Shown piece after piece: positions 40,823 to 52,301 of a DNA stretch of 64,000 nt (position 1 is its first letter; each line of letters opens with the position of its first letter). The notes under the pieces were generated by a model. The model was not told the origin of the DNA. It did not search any database and saw only the letters and a list, made by a program, of their open reading frames with translations. Made by a program: the position numbers and the translations under genes. Location: contig MKTZ01000015.1 in assembly GCA_001898505.1 (NCBI GenBank), forward strand, positions 310,001 to 374,000, read 5' to 3'. Source of the stretch: Sphingobacteriales bacterium 50-39. GTDB lineage: Bacteria; Bacteroidota; Bacteroidia; Chitinophagales; Chitinophagaceae.

Positions 40823-41206
40823 TCAATGCACCTTAGCCTTCGCCTCCAACCCAATAGCTTCCATCTCCACCAGCTCCAGCGACCTCACCATACCCATGGT
40901 CGTGTTTTTGTATTTCTTAAAATGCGGTGTCTGCAGATGTGTCTTGTAGGCTTGCTCATCCGCATATACCTCCAGCACCGTGACATGGGTGGGATGATCC
41001 TTCTCATACACGGCATACAAGGTCAGTACTCCCGGCTCCACCCGCACCGCGGTCTCGATCCCCTCTTTCAGGGCGGCCCTGTACTTCTCCAACTGGGCTG
41101 AGTCGACGACGATCTTCGCCATCCGCACCATCGGCTTGCTGTCCTGGGCCGTAGCGATCCCGAGAGAAAGTACTGCCAGCATACATAGTATCGTTATTCT
41201 TATCAT
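40823..41206 (-). CDS. Exported ABM-family (antibiotic biosynthesis monooxygenase-like) protein
   Basis: A 127-residue protein with a signal peptide (MIRITILCMLAVLSLGIATA) and an ABM ferredoxin-like fold (VRMAKIVVDSAQLEKYRAAL, TLYAVYEKDHPTHVTVLEVY, then HLQTPHFKKYK). Relatives are small cofactor-free monooxygenases or quinol monooxygenases; an exported copy suggests a periplasmic role, but the substrate is unknown. The start at 41206 is fixed by a strong AGGAGG ribosome-binding site 5-6 bases upstream, unusual for Bacteroidota, lying at the very end of the cupin gene. The stops and starts of the two genes are separated by one base. Confidence 0.88.
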   Translation of the reverse strand: MIRITILCMLAVLSLGIATAQDSKPMVRMAKIVVDSAQLEKYRAALKEGIETAVRVEPGVLTLYAVYEKDHPTHVTVLEVYADEQAYKTHLQTPHFKKYKNTTMGMVRSLELVEMEAIGLEAKAKVH

Positions 41207-41207
41207 A

Positions 41208-41603
41208 TCACCTCCTGTATTGATCATCACGGACCTTTTCCATCCAGTCGACGACCTTTCCATCGAGACTCTCCTGGATGGCTATATGCGTCATGGCAGT
41301 GGTCGGCGTGGCTCCATGCCAGTGTTTCTCCCCTGGTGCAAACCAAACCACATCCCCCGGATGGATCTCTTCGACAGGACCGCCTTCGTGCTGCGCCCAG
41401 CCACAACCCGATGTCACGATAAGGGTTTGCCCCAGCGGATGGGTATGCCATGCCGTACGAGCCCCCGGCTCGAAAGTGACACAAGCCCCCGCCCCATGCG
41501 CAGGAGCCGCCGCCGTGAATAAAGGATCGATGCGTACGGTGCCGGTGAACCAGTCTTCCGGCCCCTTTCCCGATGGACGGGAACCGACTCGTTTGATTTC
41601 CAT
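41208..41603 (-). CDS. Cupin-domain protein
   Basis: A 131-residue single-domain cupin without a signal peptide. Cupin motif 1 reads [20 protein letters not shown] with metal-ligand His residues, and motif 2 reads [17 protein letters not shown]. It resembles the cupins found beside carboxymuconolactone decarboxylase or aldo-keto reductase genes, and may bind a divalent metal. It forms a two-gene unit with the exported ABM protein. Function unknown beyond the fold. Confidence 0.9.
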   Translation of the reverse strand: MEIKRVGSRPSGKGPEDWFTGTVRIDPLFTAAAPAHGAGACVTFEPGARTAWHTHPLGQTLIVTSGCGWAQHEGGPVEEIHPGDVVWFAPGEKHWHGATPTTAMTHIAIQESLDGKVVDWMEKVRDDQYRR

Positions 41604-41727
41604 AATGTTTAGCTTTTAAATTTTTGACACCTCCAAGACCCCTTAAAATTAGCGAATAAATTCCGTTGAAAAATTCCGCTACCTTTAAAGAAGCAATCCT
41701 TTTTCTTCATCCTTAAACCATACGATC

Positions 41728-42801
41728 ATGCCTGCTCCATCAGCTGCCGAAAGCAAAAAAACCGACGCTTCACTCGACCCTTCAAAAATAATGCAGATAG
41801 GCATGGGATTCTGGCCGTCAAAGGTCCTGCTTACCGCGGTAAGGTTCGGACTGTTCACCCAGCTTGGACAGCGACCCTTATCGGGCAGGGAGGTCAAAGA
41901 AAAATTGGGTTTGAGCTGCTCTCCCCGGCATGTATTCGACTGGCTGGACACATTGGTATCCTTAGGTTTTTTGGAAAGAAAAGGATTATTGCAGGATGCT
42001 GTTTACTCCAATGCGGAAGACACCGGTTTTTTTCTTGATAAGAACAAGCCGGCCTATATGGGAGGCATCCTGGAAATGGCCGACGCCCGTCTGTACAACC
42101 ACTGGAGATTCCTGGATGAAGGTTTGCTCACCGGCAGGCAACAAAACGAAGGGAAAGGAAATCCGCATGGCAATATGGAGTTCTTTACCGATCTCTATAA
42201 AGATGAAAATAAATTGAAAGAGTTCATCGATGCCATGCGTGGCATTCAAACAGGGAACTTCATAGCTTTGACAGAGCAGTTCGATTTTTCCAACTACAGC
42301 AGCTTCGTAGACATCGGAGGAGCCGACGGATGGCTGAGCGTACAGATCTGTTTACATCACCCCGCTATTCATTGCACCACCTTCGACCTGCCGCCGGTGC
42401 AGCCCCTTGCAGAACGGCTGATCGCACAATTCCATCTCACCGATCGCATCCGTGCCGTGTCCGGCGACTTCCGCAAAGACCCTCTACCCGCGGGAGATGT
42501 CATAGCAATGGGGAATATATTACATGGCATGAACGAAGAAGCCAAAGAAGAGCTGCTCAAAAAAGTTTACGATGCCTTGCCGGAGAACGGCGTTTTCATT
42601 GCTATTGAGAACATCATTGACGACCAGCGGACCCGGAATACTTTTGGCCTGCTGATGAGTCTGAACATGCTCATCGAGAACGGGGATGCCTTCGACTATT
42701 CCATGGCCGATTTTACAAAATGGGCCAGATCAGCCGGCTTTAGCCGCATCGAATCAAAGGCCCTGGCGGGACCAGCGAGCGCTGCCATCGCTTATAAATA
42801 G
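41728..42801 (+). CDS. SAM-dependent O-methyltransferase (COMT-like)
   Basis: A 357-residue methyltransferase of the two-domain O-methyltransferase type: an N-terminal winged-helix dimerisation domain (FWPSKVLLTAVRFGLFTQLG) and a Rossmann domain with SAM motif FVDIGGADGWLSVQ (motif I), TTFDLPPVQPLAE, and a likely base region MGNILHGMNEEAKEELL. Family members methylate hydroxyls of small aromatic or polyketide compounds; the substrate here is unknown. It is cytosolic, stands alone, and is divergent from the cupin gene with 124 bp between them. Confidence 0.9.
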   Translation: MPAPSAAESKKTDASLDPSKIMQIGMGFWPSKVLLTAVRFGLFTQLGQRPLSGREVKEKLGLSCSPRHVFDWLDTLVSLGFLERKGLLQDAVYSNAEDTGFFLDKNKPAYMGGILEMADARLYNHWRFLDEGLLTGRQQNEGKGNPHGNMEFFTDLYKDENKLKEFIDAMRGIQTGNFIALTEQFDFSNYSSFVDIGGADGWLSVQICLHHPAIHCTTFDLPPVQPLAERLIAQFHLTDRIRAVSGDFRKDPLPAGDVIAMGNILHGMNEEAKEELLKKVYDALPENGVFIAIENIIDDQRTRNTFGLLMSLNMLIENGDAFDYSMADFTKWARSAGFSRIESKALAGPASAAIAYK

Positions 42802-42823
42802 GCAGGTCACAAGGCCGGCCCCC

Positions 42824-43303
42824 TTAGAACTCGAACACCGCAGCGGCCTTCCCAATGGACTGCTCCAGACCCAGCTGAGCAAAATGGCTCATCTGTCCGA
42901 AATCTGCAAATTCGGTCACGGTCATTTCGGTCCTGTCTTTGCCAATGGACTTGAATGTCACCAACGTTCGCACATCTTCCGGGAAGTCCGCGGGCATGCC
43001 CAGTTCGGTAGGCTTCTTTCTGTTCCCCTTCTCATCGGCCAGGTTCATTATAAACTCGATACTTTCGTAAGGCACGATCTTCGTATACTTCCATATATTG
43101 TAATGGGACGCACCGCCGAAATCATCGGGCGCCTTCATACAGACCAGCGAAGTGCCGCCTTCTTTGAAATGTATATTGGCCAGGGGACAGGTAAACTTAT
43201 CCGGCCCCCACCATTGCATTACATACTCCGGTTCCGTCCACAGCTTCCATACTTCTTCCACGGCAGCATCGAATAACTTACTAACTTTTACAAATTCAGC
43301 CAT
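42824..43303 (-). CDS. SRPBCC/AHSA1-domain protein
   Basis: A 159-residue START-like protein: VSKLFDAAVEEVWKLWTEPE, YVMQWWGPDKFTCP and a C-terminal helix (LGLEQSIGKAAAVFEF). AHSA1-type proteins are commonly encoded next to an ArsR-type regulator, as here, and bind hydrophobic ligands. The specific role is unknown. It starts 21 bp after the ArsR stop and is presumably controlled by the same twin operator. Confidence 0.93.
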   Translation of the reverse strand: MAEFVKVSKLFDAAVEEVWKLWTEPEYVMQWWGPDKFTCPLANIHFKEGGTSLVCMKAPDDFGGASHYNIWKYTKIVPYESIEFIMNLADEKGNRKKPTELGMPADFPEDVRTLVTFKSIGKDRTEMTVTEFADFGQMSHFAQLGLEQSIGKAAAVFEF

Positions 43304-43324
43304 AACATTGTGTTTTTTAGGTTA

Positions 43325-43645
43325 TCAATTCTTTTTCGTCGACTTTAATATCTTATCCATATGACGGAGACGGCCTTCCCACATCTCCCGGAACTGCTCC
43401 GCCCAGTCCGACACCTCCTTTATCTTCTGCGGGTTCAGCTGATAATAGATCTCCCGTCCCGACTGCTCCTGCTTCAATAGCTGGCATTCGGTGAGGATCT
43501 GTATATGTTTGGAAATAGTCTGCCGCGAGCTGTCAAAATGCTCGGCGATGGCATTCGGTGTCAAGCTCCCCACGGCGATCAGGCTCAATATGGCCCGTCG
43601 GGTGGGATCTGAAATAGCCTGGAATACGTCTCTTCGGAAATTCAT
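43325..43645 (-). CDS. ArsR-family transcriptional regulator
   Basis: A 106-residue winged-helix repressor (VFQAISDPTRRAILSLIAVG, then FDSSRQTISKHIQILTECQL, QEQSGREIYYQLNP). It lacks the CxC metal-binding motif in the recognition helix, so it is the non-metal subgroup that accompanies SRPBCC proteins. The start at 43645 (MNFRRDVF) is preferred because a longer frame from 43666 would read through the operator. It is autoregulated, judging by two dyads around its promoter. Confidence 0.93.
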   Translation of the reverse strand: MNFRRDVFQAISDPTRRAILSLIAVGSLTPNAIAEHFDSSRQTISKHIQILTECQLLKQEQSGREIYYQLNPQKIKEVSDWAEQFREMWEGRLRHMDKILKSTKKN

Positions 43646-43648
43646 TAC

Positions 43649-43695
43649 GCAGTCATTTGACTGCAAATATATGCGCAGCTATTTGACTGCGCAAA
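43649..43695 (-). promoter_or_regulatory. ArsR promoter with twin operators
   Basis: On the minus strand, TTTG (43695-43692), a 20-nt spacer and TATATTTG (43671-43664) give a textbook Bacteroidota promoter. Two dyads share the half site GCAGTCA: gcagtcatttgactgc (43649-43664, perfect 7-bp arms) just before the ATG, and gcgcagctatttgactgcgc (43673-43692) between the -33 and -7 boxes. The transcript leader would be only about 12 nt. Confidence 0.82.
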
Positions 43696-43882
43696 TTTAT
43701 TTTCATTTTCTTCCAGCTGAGTGTTTGGAAGGATTACTCAGGATGACGGCACTACTATACCAAATGGAAGGTGGGAAAATTGGTTTAATTTTTCTTTTTT
43801 TTTCGTACTTGTAGTACTAAAATTTGACTTTTTTTAAACCATTTTGACCCTATCCATTTTCATGCATCCAGCCGCAGACCTG

Positions 43883-46800
43883 TCAAAAGCCCAAAGCTTG
43901 TAGCACCCTCCCATTGGACTCCTTCCCATTCTGCAGGTAGTCCCGCACCACCGTCTTATCGGGCTGCCCCCCTGTCAATTGGGTCTTCGCCCATTCCGCG
44001 GGTATCCTCTCCAATGCCGCCCGCGCCGCCTTGTCCTGCCCCAACGCAGCATAGCATCGATAGGTCATCCAATCCTCCAGCCGCAGGTCCTGGTCTTCCA
44101 GATAGGGCGCCCCTACACCTAATCGCTCGGGCCATTGCCGGGCCTCCCCGATGCGAGCCAGCGCCTTCTTATAGGCCCGTTTCTTCATCTCCTGCACAGC
44201 CAGCATCAGCTTGGTCTCCCGATATAACTCCCTGCCGATGGTCGCCCCCTCAAATGGAATGATGTTCAGCGATGCCAGCAGCTTGTCACAGGCTGCAAAC
44301 TCATGGTTCAGCAGCAACGTTCTCGCATACAGCATACCCATGATATAATTGTCGGGGCGGGTCAGATAGGATCTTTGGGCAATGGCCCCGGCCTTTACTG
44401 GATCGTTATGCTGGATATAATATTCTGCCAGCAATTTGGCATATCTCCAATGAGGATCGAGCTCGGCGGCTTTTTCGAGGTCATGCATCACAGCGGAGGA
44501 GTCCTCTTTCACCGCCACAGCCGCACGCCATGCATAGAAGGGCGCATATGCAGGCTGATCACCGCAATCCCGCAGCAACCGCCTCGCCTCATCCGGACGG
44601 TCACGGTCCCAATAGATCAATGCCAGCTGATATCGTAAGAACCATGACGGATACTTTGGCAACATCGTCTCCAATACTTTCGCGGTCTCCCACCGGAAAG
44701 GAAATGCCCGCACAGGGTCCAGGCCTGCGACATTCAATGGCTCGCCGGTGAGATAAGCCAGCCAGATCTTTGCCTCTGCCACGGGTGGGCACAGCCGCAA
44801 TATATGTATGGCATCGGATGAGAGCCCACAGTCATAATACCAGCAGGCCAGCTCCAGATAAACCTCCTGCGGCAGCTCGCCCCGGATCAGGGAGGTAAAC
44901 TCCCGTAGGGGATGACGCGTGGAGTCACTCAAATAATATTCCCAACGTGAAAAATGATTCAACGCATCCAGCGATTGTAACGCACGCAGGGTCGCAAAAT
45001 GACCGGCCGTATCGTCCTTGAGCCGATAGATCACGGCGCGAAGCTGCAACGCATCCACATTCTGCGACTGTGCCGCCAACGCCTTGCCGGTACAATCCAG
45101 CGCACGGTTCAGCAACCCCTTCCTGATATACAGCCGCGCCAGGGAAGTATAAGCCGCACCCCGATACGCCGGGTCCAGGCTGGCAATATCAAATCCATCC
45201 CTGGCATCTGTATAGTTTCCCAGCATATCATTCACCAGCCCATAGATAAAGTTGGCGCTCCCATCCTCGGTATGTATGCTAAGCGCATGCCGCGCCACCT
45301 GCAACGCCTCGGTGTACTGCATATTACGGTACAACAGCTCTGCCTTTTTCACAAGTGCGGGCAGATAATGCGCATCCATACCAAGCGCACTGTCCACGGC
45401 AACACCGGCACGATGATAGTCCTTCATATCCATGGCTTCGCATGCCTGCAGATAATGGCCATAGACGGAGCTCCAGTTAAAATCCGCGGGTGTCTGAACT
45501 GGACGCCCCAGGCTGTCATCGGAGTCGGTAGTATACTCCAGCAGATGGTCCCCCAGCATAGCTTTCAGCGATCCGGGCAGGCTCCCGCCCGGTGCGGCGG
45601 TACTAACGCCCGCCAGAACCACACTGTCGGAAAAGAGAGCCAACGGCCTGGCCTGTACCACACGCCTGTACACTTCCCTACCGGCAACAGATATTCGCAA
45701 CGTATCATGTATGCTCTCCACGGGCGAAAGATATATCTTCAGCAAACCCTTCTCCACCTTTAGATTGAGCGCTCCATATTCACTGGCGGCCAGAATACCA
45801 TGCGTGCCATCCACCGGATACCAGTACTCCTGCCAGCTGTCGGCGCCATAAGGAGCAAAACCACGATGCTTGAAAGGCGTAAGGCTGCTCTCCGCCGCAT
45901 TTTGATTGAACAGCCTCCCGGACTGCAATTCGAAATATTGCCCGTCCGTATCCGTCAACAGCTTCTCCCAGATCATCCCCTGTCGCGACAGTCCCCATAT
46001 CCACAGCTTCTTGCCGGACTTGTCATCGTGGGTGCCATACCGGATCATACCCCTGTCCTCATTGTGATAGTATGCGCCGGAAAAATCGGTATACCTGCCA
46101 AAAACATGATACGACTTGTACCCGCCAAAATCATTGTTCTTATACCAGGAGATAAGTTTCCCGTTCTGCTCATTCACAGGCCAGGCGGCATATTCTCCCC
46201 CATGTCCAATATACCTGTTACCGGGATAAATGAACTCGAGGTCATCACTCGCCTTCAGTCCCGCATTCATCCAGTGATAATAAGGCTGCTCCAATGGCGT
46301 CGTATTGTACCAGAACGATCGGGTTTGAAAGAACGCCTTGTCGGCGGGCAGTCGGATCTCCATACGCCAATAGCTCCGGGAGAGCAGGTCCAGCGTGCCG
46401 ACGATACAGCTGACGCTGCCATCCTCATTGGTCCGGGTGAGATAATCCACGGGGCTCGAACAGGCGGGCGTGTGGCCGATAATACCATAGTTCGCCTCCA
46501 GCCCACCGCTGGTCCAGGGCCCGCGCATGGCAACATCCCTGAACTTGACGACATGATTATAATAAAGGAAAGACGCGCCCGTCTTCTTTTCCGTGGCGGC
46601 CCAGATCTTACCGCCTATCTCCGGCAGGATCATCACCCGGATATAATCGTTCTCCAGCACCACCGTCTTCCATTCCTTCTCTACAGGCACACTGGTAAAC
46701 CCATCCCAACGATAGTAAGGATACACGGGCGGGGGCAAAGGAATAGGGTTGGGGTCGGAATAGGGGTAGGTAGTAAATTGCTGAGAAGACTCCGTCACGG

Positions 46801-46894
46801 TGGCAGAATGAGGCGTTTGGGCAGCAGCCGGCAGCCAGGCGGAAGCAAATAGCAATATCGTCAGACAGCGATGCAGATAGGCGAAAATGTTCAT
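43883..46894 (-). CDS. Exported DUF5107-TPR protein
   Basis: A 1003-residue protein: signal peptide (ILLFASAWLPAAAQ), an N-terminal half (about 30-420) of the DUF5107 type with a mutarotase-like beta-sandwich look (LENDYIRVMILPEIGGKIWA, YNHVVKFRDVAMRGPWTSGG, YYHWMNAGLKASDDLEFIYP), and a C-terminal half of tetratricopeptide repeats (AGVAVDSALGMDAHYLPALV, YTEALQVARHALSIHTED, RRLLRDCGDQPAYAPFYAWR). Proteins of this layout occur in carbohydrate loci, and glycan binding or hydrolysis is plausible; I assign no reaction. The start at 46894 gives the signal peptide; a longer frame from 47032 overlaps the divergent gene. It is divergent from the GH27 gene over an 85-bp region with a LacI-like dyad, suggesting a joint role in galactoside use. 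Confidence 0.88.
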   Translation of the reverse strand: MNIFAYLHRCLTILLFASAWLPAAAQTPHSATVTESSQQFTTYPYSDPNPIPLPPPVYPYYRWDGFTSVPVEKEWKTVVLENDYIRVMILPEIGGKIWAATEKKTGASFLYYNHVVKFRDVAMRGPWTSGGLEANYGIIGHTPACSSPVDYLTRTNEDGSVSCIVGTLDLLSRSYWRMEIRLPADKAFFQTRSFWYNTTPLEQPYYHWMNAGLKASDDLEFIYPGNRYIGHGGEYAAWPVNEQNGKLISWYKNNDFGGYKSYHVFGRYTDFSGAYYHNEDRGMIRYGTHDDKSGKKLWIWGLSRQGMIWEKLLTDTDGQYFELQSGRLFNQNAAESSLTPFKHRGFAPYGADSWQEYWYPVDGTHGILAASEYGALNLKVEKGLLKIYLSPVESIHDTLRISVAGREVYRRVVQARPLALFSDSVVLAGVSTAAPGGSLPGSLKAMLGDHLLEYTTDSDDSLGRPVQTPADFNWSSVYGHYLQACEAMDMKDYHRAGVAVDSALGMDAHYLPALVKKAELLYRNMQYTEALQVARHALSIHTEDGSANFIYGLVNDMLGNYTDARDGFDIASLDPAYRGAAYTSLARLYIRKGLLNRALDCTGKALAAQSQNVDALQLRAVIYRLKDDTAGHFATLRALQSLDALNHFSRWEYYLSDSTRHPLREFTSLIRGELPQEVYLELACWYYDCGLSSDAIHILRLCPPVAEAKIWLAYLTGEPLNVAGLDPVRAFPFRWETAKVLETMLPKYPSWFLRYQLALIYWDRDRPDEARRLLRDCGDQPAYAPFYAWRAAVAVKEDSSAVMHDLEKAAELDPHWRYAKLLAEYYIQHNDPVKAGAIAQRSYLTRPDNYIMGMLYARTLLLNHEFAACDKLLASLNIIPFEGATIGRELYRETKLMLAVQEMKKRAYKKALARIGEARQWPERLGVGAPYLEDQDLRLEDWMTYRCYAALGQDKAARAALERIPAEWAKTQLTGGQPDKTVVRDYLQNGKESNGRVLQALGF

Positions 46895-46941
46895 CCCTAA
46901 TCGGTTTTTCCTAAATCTACAATTATTCAGGCAACCACCCC

Positions 46942-46959
46942 CGTGCAAACGGTTGAGTA
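46942..46959. promoter_or_regulatory. LacI-like dyad between DUF5107-TPR and GH27 genes
   Basis: The sequence gtgcaaacggttgagtaa contains CAA-ACGG-TTG, close to the CAA-CCGA-TTG core of the xylan operators. It lies in the short divergent region, 20 bp before the GH27 start. It is a weaker match and may belong to a different regulator. Confidence 0.35.
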
Positions 46960-46979
46960 AATTATTTATCTTGCGACGC

Positions 46980-49241
<2,262 letters not shown>

Positions 49242-49295
49242 TTATCAAACCAAAAACTACAGATTTCAAACCCCCGTCCCCTTAACTTTGACAAC

Positions 49296-49364
49296 ATGAA
49301 CACCACTGACAGGATCACCAGACAAAGCCCTTTTCCGCCCATCAACGCCCTGCTGAGAGTCTAA
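49296..49364 (+). pseudogene. 22-codon stub with a good promoter, possible gene remnant
   Basis: A plus-strand frame (MNTTDRITRQSPFPPINALL plus two residues) is preceded by a perfect -7 box TAACTTTG (49283-49290), divergent from the aldo-keto reductase. It ends abruptly, overlapping the tail of the next gene. Such reductase genes often face an AraC-type regulator, so this may be the first exon-like fragment of a deleted regulator, or a chance frame. I do not recognise the peptide. Confidence 0.3.
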
Positions 49365-49747
49365 AACTTAAACCTCCCGGCCTTCCGCCCCCTTGCATAA
49401 GTCTCCGACTGGGCTGGCGACAATACGGATTTTACCTTTTCGTCAAACTCCAGCTGATTGACAGCCAGCGCATCTTTTTTCTGCTTTTCAGAACCCGCCC
49501 CCACCCTGATCTCATCCACGGTCTTGGTATTACCCAGATAAAGGTCAAATACCTTTCGGGTAGTCAGGCTGTCCAGACCCAGCGATTGTCGAAGCGTTTC
49601 CGAAAATTTTTTTGAACGGACAATTACATCCTTCGGCATCTGCCACTCATTCCCGGTCTTGACGGGTGTAGCAGGTTCTCCTGTTTGCGCAAACACATGC
49701 ATGCCGGCCAATGTGAGGACGGCAAAACAACTGATCATCTTGTTCAT
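49361..49747 (-). CDS. Small exported protein of unknown function
   Basis: A 128-residue protein with a signal peptide (MNKMISCFAVLTLAGMHVFA) and a charged helical body (SETLRQSLGLDSLTTRKVFD, then LDEKVKSVLSPAQSETYARG-like residues ending RKAGRFKF). The pattern of Leu-rich amphipathic helices and a late LSPAQ resembles Spy/CpxP-like or other small periplasmic helical proteins, but I do not claim that family. It begins 19 bp after the ABC-permease stop and may be co-transcribed with it. Confidence 0.75.
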   Translation of the reverse strand: MNKMISCFAVLTLAGMHVFAQTGEPATPVKTGNEWQMPKDVIVRSKKFSETLRQSLGLDSLTTRKVFDLYLGNTKTVDEIRVGAGSEKQKKDALAVNQLEFDEKVKSVLSPAQSETYARGRKAGRFKF

Positions 49748-49766
49748 AATTATGAGATTTAATTAT

Positions 49767-52181
49767 TCACTTTTTTCGGCCTGCGGGGGAGCCGTGCTCC
49801 GTTAATGCATATACCGGACTGGCCATGGCAGCCCGTACCACCTGGTAGCTTATGGTCAGCATCGCCAGCAAAAAACTGACGCCCCCCGCCAGCACAAATC
49901 GCCACCAGGAAAGCGATACCCTGTATGGAAAGTTCTGCAGCCAGGCATGCATCGCCATCCAACCCGCCGGCAGCGCGATCACAAACCCAAGGACGATCCA
50001 TCCGGCAAAATCTCTCGCCAGCACACACGACAATCCCGCTACAGACGCGCCCAGCACCTTTCTTATCCCTATCTCCTTTTTTCTTTTTTGCGCCGACAAC
50101 ATCGACAACGCGAATAACCCTGTTCCAGCGATAAGAATGACGATCACCGCGCCGAAGGAGATGATCTGCTTCCACCTGTTCTCCGGTTCATAATCCCTTC
50201 GATTGGCATCATCTACGAACTGATAGAAAAATGGATGATCGGGATCCAGCTGCCGGAATGTCTTCTCCAGCGCCAATACGGTGGCGGCCGTATGCCCCGG
50301 TGCGATCCGGACCCACATCTTCCCCAGGGGAAGAGACGCCTCCTGTGTAAAGACCATCGGCTCTATTCTTTTCTTCAACGATTCATAATGGAAGTCCCTG
50401 ACAACACCCACGACCATCACCCGCCGTGTACCCCATCCCGGTATATTCATATAGTCGATAGTCTTCCCTACCGCATCAGTCCAGCCGGCCTGACGTACAA
50501 ATGTCTCGTTGACCAGCACCGCATCAGCGGAGTCTGCCGCATACACAGCGGAGAAGTTCCGGCCACCGGCCAGCCTGACCCCTAATGTCGGCAGATACGC
50601 CTCATCGACGCGTACATATGTTGCAGTTAGTTCCTTGTTGCCCGCCAGCGTTTTGCCGCCAAAATGTCCGATATTCTGATAACCCGCGCTGAGCACGCCC
50701 GGCACGCGGGAGAGGGCGGACCGGTAATATTCCATCACAGACCTGTTTTGAATACCCCGATGGAGCGTAAAAGTCAATAACCCCTCATCGTGATATCCCA
50801 GATCTGTTTGCATCAGCAGGTTCAACTGCGCGTATATAAATAGAGTGGCGGTTATAAGAAATGTAGCCAGGGCTGACTGAAGGACAACCAGGCCACGGGC
50901 AAAATATCCCCGGCCTCCCACCTGCTGATTACCGGACAATATATCGGCAGGCCTGGAGCGCGACTGTATCATCGCCGGATATACACCGGCAGCGACACCG
51001 GTCAACAGGAACAATCCCACCAGCTCCAGGATCAGCCCCCCATCCACCAGGTAAGAAAGATCCAGTTGCCTATTGATCATCTGGCAAAAGACAGGCAAGA
51101 TCAGTCTGGCTAACAATAAAGCAAGCAGAAAAGCCAATAAGCAGGTCAGCATCGACTCACCCAGGAATTGCAGGATCAGCTGACTTTGCCTGCCACCGAT
51201 GACCTTTCGTATCCCTATCTCCCGCCTGCGCCTGAGAGATTGAGCAATGCTGAGATTGATAAAGTTGATACAGGCTATCAGCAGGATAAAAAGCGAAATT
51301 CCGCTCAGTATATATGAATAGACAGGATCGCTGGCCCCCGGCACGCCCTGGTACTCCTTTTGCAAATGCATGGACACCATCGGTGCAAGCCCCCATTCGA
51401 ACCTGTTCTGATATCCTGCCAGATGGTTCAGGTCGAGCTCGTCCTTTGCCTGGCTTTCATAGATCCTCCGCATCTTTTGCTCGATTGCTTTTATGTCTGC
51501 CCGAGGCTCCACCAGGAAGTATGTCGGAAAGGACACCCACATCCACCCATTGTCCGGATACAGCGCTTCATAATACGGAAAGGACAACAGCATATTGAAC
51601 TGAATGCTGGAGTTGGGAGGCGCATCCCGGGCAACACCGCTCACGACAAAAGGTTCGAACCTGCCATTCATCTGCAGCGACAGTATCTTACCCATTGCCT
51701 GTACAGTACCAAAATATTTGAAGGCAGCCCGTTCGCTCAACACAACGCTATGGGGGTCGGCAAGAGCGCTATGCGGGTCGCCCGATAGCAGGGGAAATGA
51801 GAACACCGAAAAGAAGGAAGGATCGACCCACGTGCCATTTTCGTTGAACAGGTCATTGTCTTTTTTGATGATGACATCGCCCGGACGCACCCGCACAAAT
51901 TCCCTGATCTCTCCTATCCCCGCCCGAAACGCAGGTCCCTGTGCCAGGGCAGCTATCGCGAATTTCTCGCTCCTGCCATCCTGTTCCGTACGAACACAGG
52001 TTAATTGATAGATATGATCTTTTTGCAGGTGCCACTGGTCATAGCTTAGCTCGTCCTTGATGAACAGTAGTATCAGTATGCAACAGGCCAGACCGATGCT
52101 CAATCCGGCAATATTGATCACTGAAAATAGTTTATCTCTTATCAGATGCCGGAGAATGGCCTTAAAATAATGGCGGATCAT
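49767..52181 (-). CDS. ABC-transporter permease of the MacB/FtsX type
   Basis: An 804-residue inner-membrane protein with two MacB-PCD/FtsX modules: first helix (KLFSVINIAGLSIGLACCIL), periplasmic core, three helices (SLFILLIACINFINLSIAQS, MLTCLLAFLLALLLARLILP), then a second periplasmic domain (RVDEAYLPTLGVRLAGGRNF) and final helices including SMLSAQKRKKEIGIRKVLGA. Both modules carry the conserved RRREIGIRKVIG / RKKEIGIRKVLG loop. Such permeases in Bacteroidota act with a separate ATPase in efflux or lipoprotein-type mechanotransmission; no ATPase gene is visible here. The start at 52181 (MIRHYFKAI) fits relatives; it is full length. Confidence 0.92.
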   Translation of the reverse strand: MIRHYFKAILRHLIRDKLFSVINIAGLSIGLACCILILLFIKDELSYDQWHLQKDHIYQLTCVRTEQDGRSEKFAIAALAQGPAFRAGIGEIREFVRVRPGDVIIKKDNDLFNENGTWVDPSFFSVFSFPLLSGDPHSALADPHSVVLSERAAFKYFGTVQAMGKILSLQMNGRFEPFVVSGVARDAPPNSSIQFNMLLSFPYYEALYPDNGWMWVSFPTYFLVEPRADIKAIEQKMRRIYESQAKDELDLNHLAGYQNRFEWGLAPMVSMHLQKEYQGVPGASDPVYSYILSGISLFILLIACINFINLSIAQSLRRRREIGIRKVIGGRQSQLILQFLGESMLTCLLAFLLALLLARLILPVFCQMINRQLDLSYLVDGGLILELVGLFLLTGVAAGVYPAMIQSRSRPADILSGNQQVGGRGYFARGLVVLQSALATFLITATLFIYAQLNLLMQTDLGYHDEGLLTFTLHRGIQNRSVMEYYRSALSRVPGVLSAGYQNIGHFGGKTLAGNKELTATYVRVDEAYLPTLGVRLAGGRNFSAVYAADSADAVLVNETFVRQAGWTDAVGKTIDYMNIPGWGTRRVMVVGVVRDFHYESLKKRIEPMVFTQEASLPLGKMWVRIAPGHTAATVLALEKTFRQLDPDHPFFYQFVDDANRRDYEPENRWKQIISFGAVIVILIAGTGLFALSMLSAQKRKKEIGIRKVLGASVAGLSCVLARDFAGWIVLGFVIALPAGWMAMHAWLQNFPYRVSLSWWRFVLAGGVSFLLAMLTISYQVVRAAMASPVYALTEHGSPAGRKK

Positions 52182-52301
52182 TTCTAACGTTTGACTGGTC
52201 AAAACAATAAGCTACCGTTGCATGCCGGGGCATACACTTTCATACCACCGATGAACTGTGGTTTTTACCTTGAACGATGGTTCTACCGACAACTATGGTT
52301 T

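Noticed and set aside
43801-43825. Short palindrome gtacttgtagtac downstream of the DUF5107 gene
   Set aside because: A small dyad in A/T-rich DNA without a T run in the right place or a second copy; no function can be supported.
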